Source: Brachyhypopomus gauderio | Lineage: Eukaryota; Chordata; Actinopteri; Gymnotiformes; Hypopomidae | Assembly (NCBI RefSeq): GCF_052324685.1 | Contig: NC_135213.1 | Location: 329,501 to 393,500, forward strand | Direction: 5' to 3' | DNA length: 64,000 nt | Shown here: in pieces, positions 1 through 10,185 of the stretch | Position numbering within the stretch: position 1 is the stretch's first letter | Layout of the letters: the number at the start of each line of letters is the position of its first letter | The notes under the pieces: model-generated | The model's input: the letters and a program-made list of their open reading frames with translations, nothing else | What the model was told of the DNA's origin: nothing | The model's database searches: none | Translations under genes and position numbers: made by a program

Positions 1-149
1 CTTTTTAATAGTTGTATTTGGTATGTACTTTCATTGAAGGCCATGAGGGACATGACAAAATAGGGGGTGTCAGCAAGATAAATAAATAAATAAAGTTCTC
101 ATAAAAAGATCAAATAAAAAAATGTAACTGTACTAAAGGAGTACTTCAA

Positions 150-565
150 TGTATGTGAAAAGCTGTTAATATGCTGGGGGTATAAAGGAAGAGACTTGTG
201 GGTGTAGGGGCATGGGTGTTCTTCCTCTTCTCTTTTTCTTCTTCACTGGGTCTTGAGGCTGTTCTTTCTTTGCACTATGAGGCACCCTGCACCTGTATGT
301 ATTGCTGTTTCCACTGGGTATATTATCTTGTTTTACTTTAGTTGTTCTTTTGTTTAGTATTTTGTTGGTTGCTTAATAAATCTAGTTAACTGTGTAACCA
401 CAGTCTCCCTTGGTTATAGCTATAGTGGTCAAGATGAACTTATAATTAGTATCAGATAAAGGTAAATGTATGCTAACCAATTCCCTATAAAGTATCCCAT
501 CTGCTGTGTATGTTTAGGATAAACCTCTGAAAAAGCAGGGTATTATTTATAGGAACTTTATAAAG
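150..565 (+). repeat. Dispersed LTR-like repeat, copy 1
   Basis: This stretch reappears in inverted orientation at about 21840-22400. Both copies keep the same order: a TATAAAGG-like motif, a run of CTTCCTCTTCT, TATTTTGTTGGTT, an AATAAATCT poly(A)-type signal, then CTTGGTTATAGCTATA and ATTAGTATCAG. The TATA-like and poly(A)-like motifs in LTR order suggest a solo or truncated LTR. I could not fix its ends, and no coding region goes with it. Bases 1-149 hold only AT-rich sequence with a short AATA repeat. Confidence 0.5.
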
Positions 566-595
566 TTGGTTAGATATATTTTATAACCTTTAGAA

Positions 596-1407
596 CAGTG
601 CTTAATTTGCACACAAAACACAACGGTTAGGCGCACAAATGTCAAAATAACAAGCCAATTTGTTTATATAAATTACTTTTAAATGATTTACGTGTGTTTT
701 ATAAGTGTTTTAAGTGCAGAATCGTGTCTTACCTTATTAGTTGTTTAGTATATAGCTTGGGACTCAACCACACTCACACCTGCCCCAATAACATTTCCAC
801 TGCTGCTGCCTTCATTTGCTTCAAGTCTCGGTTGTTTAGTAGTACAATCAGATGCTTCTTTTGTAAAAAAGGAAAGCAAGTTTGATGTCTTTTCGACATA
901 TTGATTGCTGTTATTTTGACAAATTGGTGCCTTTGTCTGATATCTACATAACACAAAATATTTCCCATCAACCATTTCAATTTTTTATTGTAAAATGTAA
1001 TAAATAATTTTATTTTTTAATTAATGACCCACATAAACCGTAAAACTGATTTGCAATTTATTTGTGTTGCTTTATTATATTTTTGTGTATAATAATAAAA
1101 ATGCCAATGACTTTGGACTAGGGCCGTGTGAAGGGTGGGCAGATGTTTTATGGGGGAGACGCAGAAAGGCATCGCTAAAAGGGAGAGCTCTTATGTGATT
1201 TAGGAAGCCTGAATGTGGATCTTGTGTTTAAAAAATTTCTTTCTTCAATTAATTGATTCAATGCAGACAGAATCAATTTCTTCATAACTTATAATTAGTA
1301 GGCTTGAAAATTACCGGATCGAGGCAGACAGTTCCCGGAACGCACTCTTCAAAATGAAAGAGTTCCCAGATCCTGTTCCGGCAGGATCTGGCTCAAATTA
1401 AGCCCTG
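596..1407. mobile_element. Non-autonomous hAT element
   Basis: The ends are inverted repeats: CAGTGCTTAATTTGC on the left, and on the right the reverse complement of CAGGGCTTAATTTGAGCC. They are flanked by an 8-bp duplication, CTTTAGAA at 588-595 and CTTTAGAT at 1408-1415, with one mismatch. Eight-base duplications with CAG ends are the hAT signature. A related copy lies inverted near 24652-25095. The short ORFs inside show no transposase motifs I can recognise. Confidence 0.8.
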
Positions 1408-1424
1408 CTTTAGATGCTTTAGAT

Positions 1425-1736
1425 CAGGGGTGCTCATTACGTCGATCGCGATCGACCGGTCGATCGCGAAGGAAGTGTCGGTCGATCGCGAAGGAATGTG
1501 CGTAGATCGCGTCACATAAAATAGTAGTAGATGAATCGCACATTTGCACTGACGGTTGTATTTTGACTGACATTCACGGTAGCCAATTTGCAATCCACTC
1601 AACAAATTACGTTCGCAACCCCCCCCCCCCCCCCCCCCCCCCGCTCAACAAATTACGTTCGCCGCCACCCCGGTAGATCTTTCTGACTTGGTCATCTTAT
1701 AAGTAGCTCGCAAGCTGAAAACTGTGGGCACCCCTG
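1425..1736. mobile_element. hAT MITE (312 bp) with GATCGATCG and poly-C module
   Basis: Inverted ends CAGGGGTGCTCATT and (reverse complement) CAGGGGTGCCCACA are flanked by a perfect 8-bp duplication CTTTAGAT at 1417-1424 and 1737-1744. It lies one base beyond the target duplication of the preceding hAT, so both elements used the same CTTTAGAT string. It contains GATCGATCG-type palindromes and a C homopolymer at about 1619-1642. That module recurs in other hAT elements of this window. Confidence 0.88.
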
Positions 1737-1989
1737 CTTTAGATACTTTAGATACTAGCGTGGCAAAAACGTATTACGTCAGACATGGATTGTGCAAGTT
1801 CTCCTACTTAGAAAGATGTGAGAGGTCTGTAATTTTCATCATAGGTAACATCAACTATGAGAGACAAAATAAGAAAAAAAATCCAGGAAATCTCATGTTA
1901 ATCCCTCCTCTGCACCTATTTCTGTGCTCGGTTGTAGCAAGCAGGTAGGGTAGATAAACATCATATCTAAAACTCCAACAGGTAATTCC

Positions 1990-2324
1990 AGTTAGTATTC
2001 TGGTGTACCAGATTGGAGATCACAGTGGGAATAGGAGGTTAGTGTAGCAGTGCTTGGATGGATGTAGTTGTGTGATCCATGACAGAATCATAGCTAACTT
2101 CAAGTTATAATTTTGAGGGTCAGAGTTTCTAAATTTTATAATATAAATATATATTAATACTAATATAAACTTAAATTTTATCAAACAGTTATACAAAATA
2201 ATTGTCAAGGGTAGCCTATAGAAGTAAAAATGTTCAATGTTTCTGTAAGTCTTTTTCACAGGGGTTGTACCTGAAAACAGTTTGTTACAAGTGAATTTGT
2301 TTCTGTGTTCAGTTTTCTGTCCAC
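1990..2324. repeat. Local segmental duplicate 1, left half
   Basis: This sequence is paralogous to 46690-47460 and partly to 56085-56170. Shared strings include GATCCATGACAGAATCA, TCAAGTTATAATTTT, a TCTTTTTCAC motif, TTACAAGTGAAT and the final TTCTGTCCAC. In the copy at 47.4 kb the sequence runs straight on after CTGTCCAC. Here it stops at 2324, where the retrovirus-like LTR begins, and resumes about 14.6 kb later at 16.95 kb. No ORF is conserved between copies, so this looks like duplicated flank rather than a gene. Confidence 0.7.
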
Positions 2325-2768
2325 TGTGAAACAAATTGATTATATTCATGTGTGATTCATGTTTATCATGTCCATGCAGACACTATAACACAAGTCTGTG
2401 TGAAAAGTACTGCTTGCACTGCTAAGTAATCACTATGACTATACTGAAGGTGTATTTCTGTAAGACTGTAAGAAGTTTTCTGTGCAGCAGCAGAGTTAGA
2501 GATAATATTGCTTATCCGTTTCTATGCACCCAAGGTTGAATCGAAGGGAAACTGATAACTGCTCCTGGGAAGCAGGCATCCTTAGTTTTTTCTTCACACA
2601 CACTTTAACTATAAAGAATCTGGACTGAGAGAGACAGTTCAGAGTTACTGTTTGAAGCACAGGCTTCACATCATATTTTTATACTTTTATATTTTGTAAC
2701 TCTCTTATTAATAAATACTGCTTAATATATTATAAGACCTCAACTTCTGTGCCATCAATTCCACCACA
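2325..2768 (+). repeat. Retrovirus-like 5' LTR
   Basis: It begins TGTGAAACAA and ends CCACCACA (TG...CA). A TATAAAG box lies at 2610-2616 and an AATAAA signal at 2710-2715, in correct LTR order. After it comes GAATTTGGCGGGATGAGCG, whose TGG could start a tRNA primer-binding site; I cannot match the tRNA. Most of 2345-2650 is repeated at 16640-16938, which I read as the 3' LTR. Confidence 0.72.
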
Positions 2769-3306
2769 GAATTTGGCGGGATGAGCGAGGATCGTAGTGG
2801 AGGAATGAACTGAAGCTCACTGAGGACACTCCTCAGTCTGGGACTTAGCTGGACAACGGGAACCCCACAAGCTAAAGGGAAAGTACCGCCAGGGTGCAGC
2901 TGAAAGTTCTGACCTCGCTGACAACTCCCGCCTCATCTGACGAACAAAAAGAACATGGTGTTGGCATGCAATCGTAAGTAAATAAAAAAAACTTATTTGT
3001 AGTTTTCCACGGAATAGGCATCCCTGCCTGCATTGAAATAGGAAAGGAATATTACTCTGGGAGTAATAAAGGGCCTATCAAGAGAATAGACCCATTTAGA
3101 CACCTAACTAGAGAAAAGGCCGTTATTGCAGACGAACATTAACATATTAAGAATACGGGTTGATTCAGTGCGAGGCTATAGGAGGGACCTATTCACGGCC
3201 ATTGTTGGAACTAAATTGAGATCCAATATATGTTAAGCAGTAAATAAGTGTATTTTGATAGCAATTTGTATTTTTGATAGCAATTTGTATTTTGATCATT
3301 TAAAAG
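2769..3306 (+). other. Retrovirus-like leader region
   Basis: Non-coding stretch between the 5' LTR and the first gag codon. It holds the possible primer-binding region just after 2768 and no ORF of note. Its length of about 540 bases is normal for a retroviral leader. I see no inserted element here. Confidence 0.5.
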
Positions 3307-3843
3307 ATGGATTTAATTAACAGCAAAAAATGTGACTTTGATGTCATCCAACATCCCAATAGCCTGTTTGAACAGATTAATAGACTTTATGGTACCGACT
3401 GCTGCAAACATGTTCTATACTGGATAGAAAATTGTGGGTTTGCACCAAGTGGCTCATTGAGGGTGGTGTATTTAGGGAAGATGATACAGAGGGTTCAAGA
3501 GAGACCTCAAAAGGATAATAAAGCATACAAATATTTTGATGACAATAAGGAAGATATGTTGCACAAAGCTAAGTGTTGGTTAGAGGAGGCTCAAAAGAGA
3601 GCTAATGTGCAAAAGAAGGTTAGGCAGGTAGGGCATGGAGAAAATACTAATAAAGTGCCCCAGTGTGTCTCCTTAGCTGATCCTGACCTCGATGCCGCCC
3701 TGACAAGACGTCACCCACCAGCTGTTGACGAACAACCAGCTGGAGCACCCAAGGTAGAGGGAGCTGCTGCAGCTGCACCACTCCCAGACCCGCCTCACAA
3801 CAGATACCCACCACCATATGCTGACACCAGAGCTGCCTTAGAA
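3307..3843 (+). pseudogene. Retrovirus-like gag, N-terminal part (matrix and PPPY region)
   Basis: The ORF starts MDLINSKK and runs 179 codons before a hAT element interrupts it. Its first 120 or so residues are mixed alpha-helical in composition, as expected of a matrix domain. A proline-rich tail with RYPPPYADT follows. PPPY is the retroviral late-domain motif that recruits host NEDD4-type ubiquitin ligases during budding. The reading frame is open up to the insertion; after it, gag relics continue at 4603 and again at 7799. Gag normally forms the particle core. Here it cannot be made as one protein. Assignment rests on position after an LTR and leader, on PPPY, and on the capsid-like relics further on. 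Confidence 0.7.
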
Positions 3844-4594
3844 CAGCGTTTCTCAACCGGCACCCTGGGGTGCCGTCTGTCTTAATCGGGGGTGCCGTCA
3901 AAATATTCTGATGTGAAATAAAAAACTATAGTTTTAAAAATTGAAGTTATTATACGCTTTAAAAATCATTAAAATTTATTTCATATGACCAGATCTCTCA
4001 AGTTTGGTGGGCGTGAGCTTTTTTCAGGCGGGGGGGATTGGTTTCTGTCGCGATGGTTAGTGTAGCGGCTGTGTGTGTGTGGTTGGGTAGCGGGCTGGCT
4101 AAAGTCTACCAAGAAACAGCGCAATCTATATTCAGATTGGTTTAACCTGTTATAATATACAACCGATGGATTGGCTGAATATGCTGCGGTGTGCGGCGAT
4201 TATCTCTGCGGCAGAGAGTATGTTTTCAGGGTTGCCAACGCTCACGCATTGAGCATGAGACACACGCATTTGACTGTTTTCACACGCTCTCACGGCACAC
4301 TTCCGATGTCTCACATCCGAAAAAAAAATCTTGTTTATTTATCTGATCCATATCTATGATTCAATGAGTTACTAGTTCGCTCTGGCGCCAACCACCCGCG
4401 ATCGATAGATTGCGATATAACACTTAATTTGTGTCCATTTTACGTTCACCCCCCCCCCCCCCCCCCCCGTCAACAACTTACGCCCCCCCCCCCCCTCCCA
4501 AGCCTGTGTTTTTAACGCATTGTAAACTGGGGTGCCTTAAAATTTTGCATGCATATAAAGGGTGCCACAACTGAAAAAAGATTGAGAAACACTG
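3844..4594. mobile_element. hAT element (751 bp) inserted in gag
   Basis: The ends CAGCGTTTCTCAACC and (reverse complement) CAGTGTTTCTCAATC are inverted repeats. The flanks CCTTAGAA at 3836-3843 and CCCTAGAA at 4595-4602 form an 8-bp target duplication with one mismatch. It carries the shared hAT module: a GATCGATAG-like palindrome, ACTTAATTTGTGTCC, C homopolymers near 4450-4493 and CAACAACTTACG. It has no transposase ORF, so it is non-autonomous. Confidence 0.88.
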
Positions 4595-4602
4595 CCCTAG
4601 AA

Positions 4603-4871
4603 AATGCACAATGACGTAACTGTAAGAAGACCTGTCCCCCGTACTCTCCCCTGTCGGTGAGCACACCAGGCTTCAAACCTCAGTGAAGGGAGGAGGACTT
4701 ATGACAGCACCAGGCCCTCACACTGGATCAGGGTATGAGATGGTGCCCGTTGGCAATCAGACAGCCGACCAGATGATGATAACCAAGCCCGAACCAATGG
4801 TCACCCAGTTCCTGATGGTAGAAGTCTGGACCGGAATCATCATGGTGCACCGACACTGGACGGCTGACATC
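4603..4871 (+). pseudogene. Gag relic (before capsid)
   Basis: An ORF from 4683 ends in MVHRHWTADI and contains QFLMVEV, which resembles the segment that opens the capsid region of class I-like gag proteins. It stops at 4871 because an LTR element is inserted there. The next gag codons resume after that element at 7799. The stretch 4603-4682 is out of frame with it, so gag was already frameshifted or decayed. Confidence 0.6.
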
Positions 4872-5378
4872 TGTCACGTAGGGCAACGGCCCCTCTCGTA
4901 GCTGTCACTCTGGGTTCCCTCATGTCCGTGTTCCCTGCCTGTTTGTCCCGCCCTGCTCGTTTATATTTGATTCCTCGTTTGTTACCACGCCCCTGTGTCA
5001 TTGTCATCACCTGTCCCTAGTTTGGTTCTAGGTATATAAGTCCCGTCATTCCCCAGTCGTGTCATCCGTGATTTTGTCTATCTAGTTTGGTTGTCTGCTT
5101 TCGTGTTGCCGTGTTCATCCAGTTACCCTGTCTGTAAGTACGTCTAGTTTGCTGCCCAGTCACCTTGTGTTATCTGTTGGTTTCGTTATTCTGCGTTTTA
5201 CCCGTGTTTTGTTTTCCCAGTATCCAGTTATGTCGCTCAGTGTTTCTTGTTCTGACTCCCTCGATGATTTGACCCATGCATTCCTTCTCGACCCTGATTT
5301 TGGTATTCCCTTTATTAAATCTCGCTCTTCTCAGCACTTGTGTCCGTCCTCTCGCTCCGTGGCGCGAGCCACGTTACA
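4872..5378 (+). repeat. 5' LTR of proline-rich element copy 1
   Basis: It opens TGTCACGTAGGGCAAC and ends GCCACGTTACA. A TATATAAG box sits at about 5032-5042. ATTAAA within TTTATTAAATCTCGC (about 5311-5325) is a variant poly(A) signal. The start codon of the long ORF (5230) lies between these two signals, inside the LTR. Confidence 0.9.
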
Positions 5379-7316
5379 TAATCACGGATCCAACCAGGAC
5401 ACAGCGAGAGAGCGAGACTCCGGTGAGTTTAGTCGCTGTAACGAGTTGTTGGCTGCTTCCGTGCAGTTTAACTCTTATGTGTTACAGCGCGAACGAGCCG
5501 GAGACAGGAATACCCCTGGCGCTGTGGGAACAAGGAAGTCTCGTCGCTCACAGAAGAAAGTGCAGTCACTTTTAACTGGCTTTCGCGACGAGACTCCTAT
5601 TGAGCGCTACGTGTCTGCCCGGCTTGGCGAACACCACAGGCGTGAGCAACCTGTGGTGCAAGCAGCGGGCAGACGGAATGAGCGCACAGACGAGCGTTGG
5701 CTTAACCCTCGGTTTGCTCTCGGTGGCCACTGCGAGCTCCCGACGCCTCGGAGGAGGCGGAGCCGTCGCAGAGAGAGCAACCGAGAGGCTTCTGTGTCTG
5801 TGTGTTCTTCCAGGCTCGCCCAGGACCCCAGTGACGCAGACCTCCCTCCGATGATCCCGGAAGCCGCTCCCCTAAGGCTCCCAAATAATTTTTTGGGGGG
5901 GAGTACTAGCCACTCACCCCAGGAGTGGCCGGCTCGGAACCCGGAGGACGTCAGCGCGGAGGACACGCCCCCCGATGACGTCAGTATGGCGGACACGCCC
6001 CCCGAGGACGTCAGTGCGGCGGACACGCCCCCCGAGGACGTCAGTGCGGCGGACACGCCCCCCGAGGACGTCAGTGCGGCGGACACGCCCCCCGAGGACG
6101 TCAGTGCGGCGACTCCGCCCCCCGAGGACGTCAGTGCGGCGACTCCGCCCCCCGAGGACGTCAGTGCGGCGACTCCGCCCCCCCGAGGACGTCAGTGCGG
6201 CGACACCGCCCCCCGAGGACGTCATGTCACGTCTGCGGCCTGTTCCCCGCGATCCCGAGGAGGTCGTCCACGCCGGTTCCAGTTCCCGCTGCCCGTCGGC
6301 AGTCCGCGCCGGTTCCAGTTCCCGCTGCCCGTCGGCAGTCCGCGCCGGTTCCAGTTCCCGCTGCCCGTCGGCAGTCCGCGCCGGTTCCTGTCCCTGCGAC
6401 CCAGGAGAGGTCGTCCACGCCGGTTCCTGTCCCTGCGACCCAGGAGAGGTCGTCCACGCCGGTTCCTGTCCCTGCGACCCAGGAGAGGTCGTCCACGCCG
6501 GTTCCTGTCCCTGCGACCCAGGAGAGGTCGTCCACGCCGGCTCCTGTTCCCGCTGCCCGCCAGCGGACCCTGCCTGTTCCCGCTGCCCGCCAGCGGACCC
6601 TGCCTGTTCCCGCTGCCCGCCAGCGGACCCTGCCTGTTCTCGCTGCCCGCCAGCCTACCCTGCCTGTTCCCGCTGCCCGTCTGCCGGCTCCTGTGCCCGC
6701 TGCCCGCCGCCCGGCCGCGCCTGTGTCCCCAGAGACTGTGCTGCCCTCTATTGGGCCTGGACTCTTTGTGCCCCCTGCTCTGCCATGTGCCCCTGTCTCT
6801 TTGCCCATGTTCCCCTTGCTCCCATGTTCTGTCCCTGGTTTTGTGTTGGTCCCAGTCCCTGTGTGTGTGCCTGTTCGTGTCCTTGTGCCCGTCCCTGTGT
6901 CTGGTTCCAGTGGTGTCCTCTCTGTCCCGGTTCCCGTGTCTGTTCCCCAGATTGTGACCCACTTTGTTCCTGTCCCAGTCTCGGTTGTACAAGCCGTGTT
7001 TGCCTCAGTGTGTGCCTCTGCCCTGTCCCCTGGCCCCACTCCCGTGTCTGTCCCCAGTCCAGTACTGTCCGGCCCTGCTCCTGCTCCTGTCCGGCCTCCC
7101 TGTGTCCCATGTCGTACCACGTCCCTGTCCAGCTCTTGGCCTGTCTCCCTGTCTCCAGTCCCTGCCGTGTCCCAGGTCCCTCGTCCTGTTTTGTCTGGTC
7201 CTGTCCCTCCGGTCTGTCCTGTGTCCGCTGTCCCTGTCCTGTCTGCCCTTGCGTGCCCCGGAGTGGCACGCTTTGAGGGGGGGTTATGTCACATAGGGCA
7301 ACGCCCCCTCTCGTAG
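5230..7316 (+). pseudogene. Proline-rich repeat protein of LTR element, copy 1 (frameshifted)
   Basis: The ORF starts ATG at 5230 inside the 5' LTR (MSLSVSCSDS) and crosses into internal DNA. In order it encodes: a serine/acidic head with IPFIKSRSS, an Arg/Glu-rich middle with CNELL, RYVSARL and DERW, a GGS-rich hinge, ten 30-base repeats encoding EDVSAADTPP or EDVSAATPPP, blocks of PVPVPAARRQ, PVPVPATQE and PVPAARQRT, and a Val/Pro-rich tail. Copy 2 has the same order in one open frame. Here an extra C in the C-run near 6178-6184 shifts the frame. A second shift lies near 6225-6265, after which the homologous frame is open again to 7316. I recognise no family or enzyme motif. It could be a structural, gag-like protein; that is inference. 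Confidence 0.75.
5946..6225 (+). repeat. 30-bp coding minisatellite (GACGTCAG units)
   Basis: Ten units at 30-bp spacing, each containing GACGTCA (first at 5946, last at about 6217), encode the decapeptide DVSAA(D/T)(T/P)PPE. Unit 2 carries the full palindrome TGACGTCA. The ninth unit follows a run with one extra C, which causes the frameshift. Further coding repeat blocks follow at about 6262-6385, 6400-6560 and 6560-6690. Confidence 0.9.
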
Positions 7317-7793
7317 CTGTCACTCTGGGTTCCCTCATGTCCGTGTTCCCTGCCTGTTTGTCCCGCCCTGCTCGTTTATATTTGATTCCTCGTTTGTTAC
7401 CACGCCCCTGTGTCATTGTCATCACCTGTCCCTAGTTTGGTTCTATGTATATAAGTCCCGTCATTCCCCAGTCGTGTCATCCGTGATTTTGTCTATCTAG
7501 TTTGGTTGTCTGCTTTCGTGTTGCCGTGTTCATCCAGTTACCCTGTCTGTAAGTACGTCTAGTTTGCTGCCCAGTCACCTTGTGTTATCTGTTGGTTTCG
7601 TTATTCTGCGTTTTACCCGTGTTTTGTTTTCCCAGTATCCAGTTATGTCGCTCAGTGTTTCTTGTTCTGACTCCCTCGATGATTTGACCCATGCATTCCT
7701 TCTCGACCCTGATTTTGGTATTCCCTTTATTAAATCTCGCTCTTCTCAGCACTTGTGTCCGTCCTCTCGCTCCGTGGCGCGAGCCACGTTACA
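7287..7793 (+). repeat. 3' LTR of proline-rich element copy 1
   Basis: It is the same length as the 5' LTR (507 bp) and nearly identical to it. It opens TGTCACATAGGGCAAC. A GT-rich donor-like GTAAGTACG is present in both LTRs of this copy but not in copy 2. Confidence 0.9.
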
Positions 7794-7890
7794 ACATCAT
7801 GAAAGCAGCCGAGGGTATGGGCAAACCATCTGACAGGAGGAAGGTGTTTTGGAGAAGAACTTGTGGCTTTTCTTCGGTCCTGTAAACTAG
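7794..7890 (+). pseudogene. Gag relic (capsid) after the LTR element
   Basis: Directly after the second ACATC the sequence reads ATG AAA GCA GCC, giving MKAAEGMGKPSD. It continues the gag segment that was cut at 4871. A one-base shift then yields FGEELVAFLRSC, a capsid-like string. This continuity across 2.9 kb shows that the LTR element landed inside gag. A hAT-like end, TAGGGTGACCAGACGTC, cuts it at about 7890. Confidence 0.65.
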
Positions 7891-9052
7891 GGTGACCAGA
7901 CGTCTACTTTTGAGATCTAAAAAAATGTCCAGGGGGAATTTCAAAATCGTCCGGAATTTTGTTCGACTGCCTCAATCATAATACATGTACAGTGCGTTGT
8001 GATTAGAATTGTCACTCCACTCCATTCCAGGTTTCTCTGTATTGCAAATTAGTCATGCCCTTCTCCTCAAATCTATCTACTTCACATTGTGTGTGTGTGT
8101 GTGTGTGTGTGTGAAGAAGAAAGCATGGGCCTGCCAGCAATACTCCCGAGTGTTTACAAGCGAAAGCACGTTTGTTCCCCCAGACAGCCAGTGGTTCAGT
8201 GTAGTGGATCTTGCCAATGTATTTTTTTAAGTATTCCAGTTCATCCAGATAGCCAATTTTGGTTTGCCTTTTACATCAAAGAAAAAAAACATACACATTC
8301 ACTAGATTATGTCAAGGTTACTGTGAATCACCCACCATTTACAATGCTGCACTACGTACATTAAAACTTCCAGAGGGAACAGCTTTAATAAATGGATGAG
8401 GACTCAGACGTGGTTAAATGATTAATTTATTACAAAAATATAAATATATATAAATAGGACAAAGACAGATACAAGACAGACACAGACAACTCTGAAGGCA
8501 GGGGGGCACTCCCCCTGCTTATATACAATCTTAATCACAATTCAGCAGTTCTAACAGCAGGTTATCTTTAGCGCAGCCAAAACATAGGCGCCCAGCAGGC
8601 TACTTTGTCTCACATGTGTGTATCTCCTAATATGGACTTCCCTAGAGTTAGCGGAAGCAACTGATGTATCAGTTGAACACAGAGAAAGCTAAATGACCCA
8701 AGTATAGTAGCCTAGTGACTACCAGTTAACAGAGTGTTCTTACCCTCAGTACTCTCCCTGACCTGGGTCACATATAGCCCCCATTCGCCCCCCCGTGGCG
8801 CCGGCCCTGCATATAGCACACATGCATAATATGAACTAAACATGGTTACACTGAATCACACTACTTCATTATTGTAGTCCTTCTGCTTAATCAGAATGGA
8901 CATGTCCTAAATCATAAAGTTCATAATGATCTCTTATAATAACTAAACATGATCTAATCAATGATGATTAGTCAATAATCAATAATTTCTGTCACAGGTC
9001 ACAGCTATCTGCCATAAATGGACCGCGGAAAAATATAGTTGAATACCCCTGT
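7886..9052. other. Repeat fragments replacing gag end, protease and early RT
   Basis: No gene is visible. The stretch opens with the hAT-like end AGGGTGACCAGACGTC and holds a (GT)n run at about 8088-8113. A region at about 8376-8810 looks like a reversed LTR: TATAAATAG, an AATAAA on the reverse strand, and GGGTCACA at its end. At 8996-9052 lies the right end of the hAT MITE family seen complete at 53460-53761 (shared CAAAAATGGACCGCGGAA-like core, ACCCCTG end). Confidence 0.5.
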
Positions 9053-9600
9053 CCTAGGACATGTTATCTCACAACAGTCACATGCATCTCATCTGAGGAA
9101 AGAGTGAAGGCCATTGCAAAGCTTCCCAATCCACGAACTAAGAAAGAACTGTTATCATTTCTTGGCATGTTCTCATATTGTCGCACCTTTATTCTCTCCT
9201 ACACAGAGAGCGAGGGGCCCCTCAGGGAACTGAATCCCACCAAAGGATCCAGCACTTCGATGATTGAGTGGACTGCTCAACATGCCAAATGTCATTGTGA
9301 AAAGATGTATGACCCTCAAGCCATCCACCTTAGTCCCAACAGAGGAGGATAGAGACCCACATGACTGTCAGGCCATGCTTAACATCATCTACAGCCCGAG
9401 GGCGGATCTGAAAGAGGATCCTATCTCAAATGCTTGAATGCTTTGTTGATGGCTCAGCAAGCAGAGATAAAACAGGAACAAACAGAGCAGCATTTGCTGT
9501 TGTAACAGCACATGAGGTGCTCGATACAGCAGCCCTCCACTCAAACTATTTAGCTCAGGCAGCTGAGTTAGATCTGTGCACAGAAATCCATTAGAAGAGA
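9053..9600 (+). pseudogene. Retrovirus-like RT C-terminus and RNase H relic
   Basis: Conceptual reading gives LGHVISQ, then VKAIAKLPNPRTKKELLSFL with GMFSYCR, the end of the RT thumb/connection in class I-like retroviruses. Further on, CFVDGSASRDKTG is an RNase H start with its catalytic Asp in VDGS, followed by AAFAVVTAHEVL and AAELDL. Stops (for example after PNRGG at 9352) and frame changes break it. The RT catalytic core is absent, because the stretch before 9053 has been replaced by other repeats. Confidence 0.75.
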
Positions 9601-9611
9601 CACCAACTTAA

Positions 9612-10185
9612 TTCCAGCCCCATCAAGACACCCACCAGCAACAGAACCATTTCAACATTGGCAAATAGACTTTGTGGAAGTAACACCATCTGAAGGAAAT
9701 AAGTTCCTTCTAGTATGTGTTTGCATGTTCAGTAAGTGGGTGAAAGGTTTTCCAACAGGGAAACAGGACAGTGATGCGGATTCTAAGGTGTTCCTGGGAG
9801 AGATCATTCCCCGGTGGGGTCTGCCACAGAGAATTTCCAATGATAACGGGACACCCTTTTCCACACAGGACTTCAAAATCTAACTAAATACCTAGGCATA
9901 GACATGCCCAAGCATTGCAGCTACCACCCTGCCAGTGCAGGCGCAGTGCAAAGAGACAATGGCACAATAAAATCAGGTCTTGCCAGGAAACAGGGATGTC
10001 CTGGACAAAATGTTTGCCATTAGTGTTGTGGCAGTGTAGGATCAGACCAGAAGCTTAGACAGGGCTGTCAGCGTTTGAAATTGTCTTTGGCAGAACTCCC
10101 AACACAGGTCTTGGACCCCCAGAGCTGGAGAACCGCCTGTTGAATGAACCACTAATTCAATACTGTGTGTCTTTGTACAAGTCAG
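9612..10185 (+). pseudogene. Retrovirus-like integrase core relic
   Basis: The reading shows FQHWQIDFVEVTPSEGNKF, which carries the first catalytic Asp (IDF), then CVCMFSKWVKGFPTGKQ, WGLPQRISNDNGTPF with the second Asp (NDNG), and a stop at 9883. The segment after it (SYHPASAGAVQRDNGTIKSG) is the place where the catalytic Glu should be; here it reads as Asp or is lost. A later piece, FEIVFGRTPNTGLGPPEL, is also integrase-like. Frameshifts separate the pieces. Confidence 0.75.

Larger units (their letters stand above)
4872..7793 (+). mobile_element. Proline-rich LTR element, full-length copy 1
   Basis: Two 507-bp direct LTRs (4872-5378 and 7287-7793, TG...CA) flank 1908 bp. The 5-bp target duplication is ACATC at 4867-4871 and 7794-7798. 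A polypurine tract GAGGGGGGG (7275-7283) lies three bases before the 3' LTR. By eye the LTRs differ at only about three positions (for example CACGTAG against CACATAG), so insertion was recent. I see no protease, RT, RNase H or integrase. The sole long ORF is a repeat-built proline-rich protein, so the element must borrow enzymes. Confidence 0.93.

Noticed and set aside
3307..3885. Complete 192-residue host protein
   Set aside because: The last residues come from a hAT element. The rest lies between a retroviral leader and further gag pieces and has a PPPY motif.
5946..6225. CRISPR-like regular repeats
   Set aside because: The units are contiguous without spacers and are coding minisatellite in an animal LTR element.
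5607..7425. Long antisense ORFs (Thr/Gly- and Arg-rich) opposite the proline-rich gene
   Set aside because: GC-rich, triplet-periodic repeats keep all frames open. Only the sense frame is shared by both copies, starts at a conserved Met and has a varied, alignable N-terminus.
8089..8364. ORF beginning with repeated Cys-Val
   Set aside because: It starts in a GT microsatellite, and nothing after it resembles a known protein.
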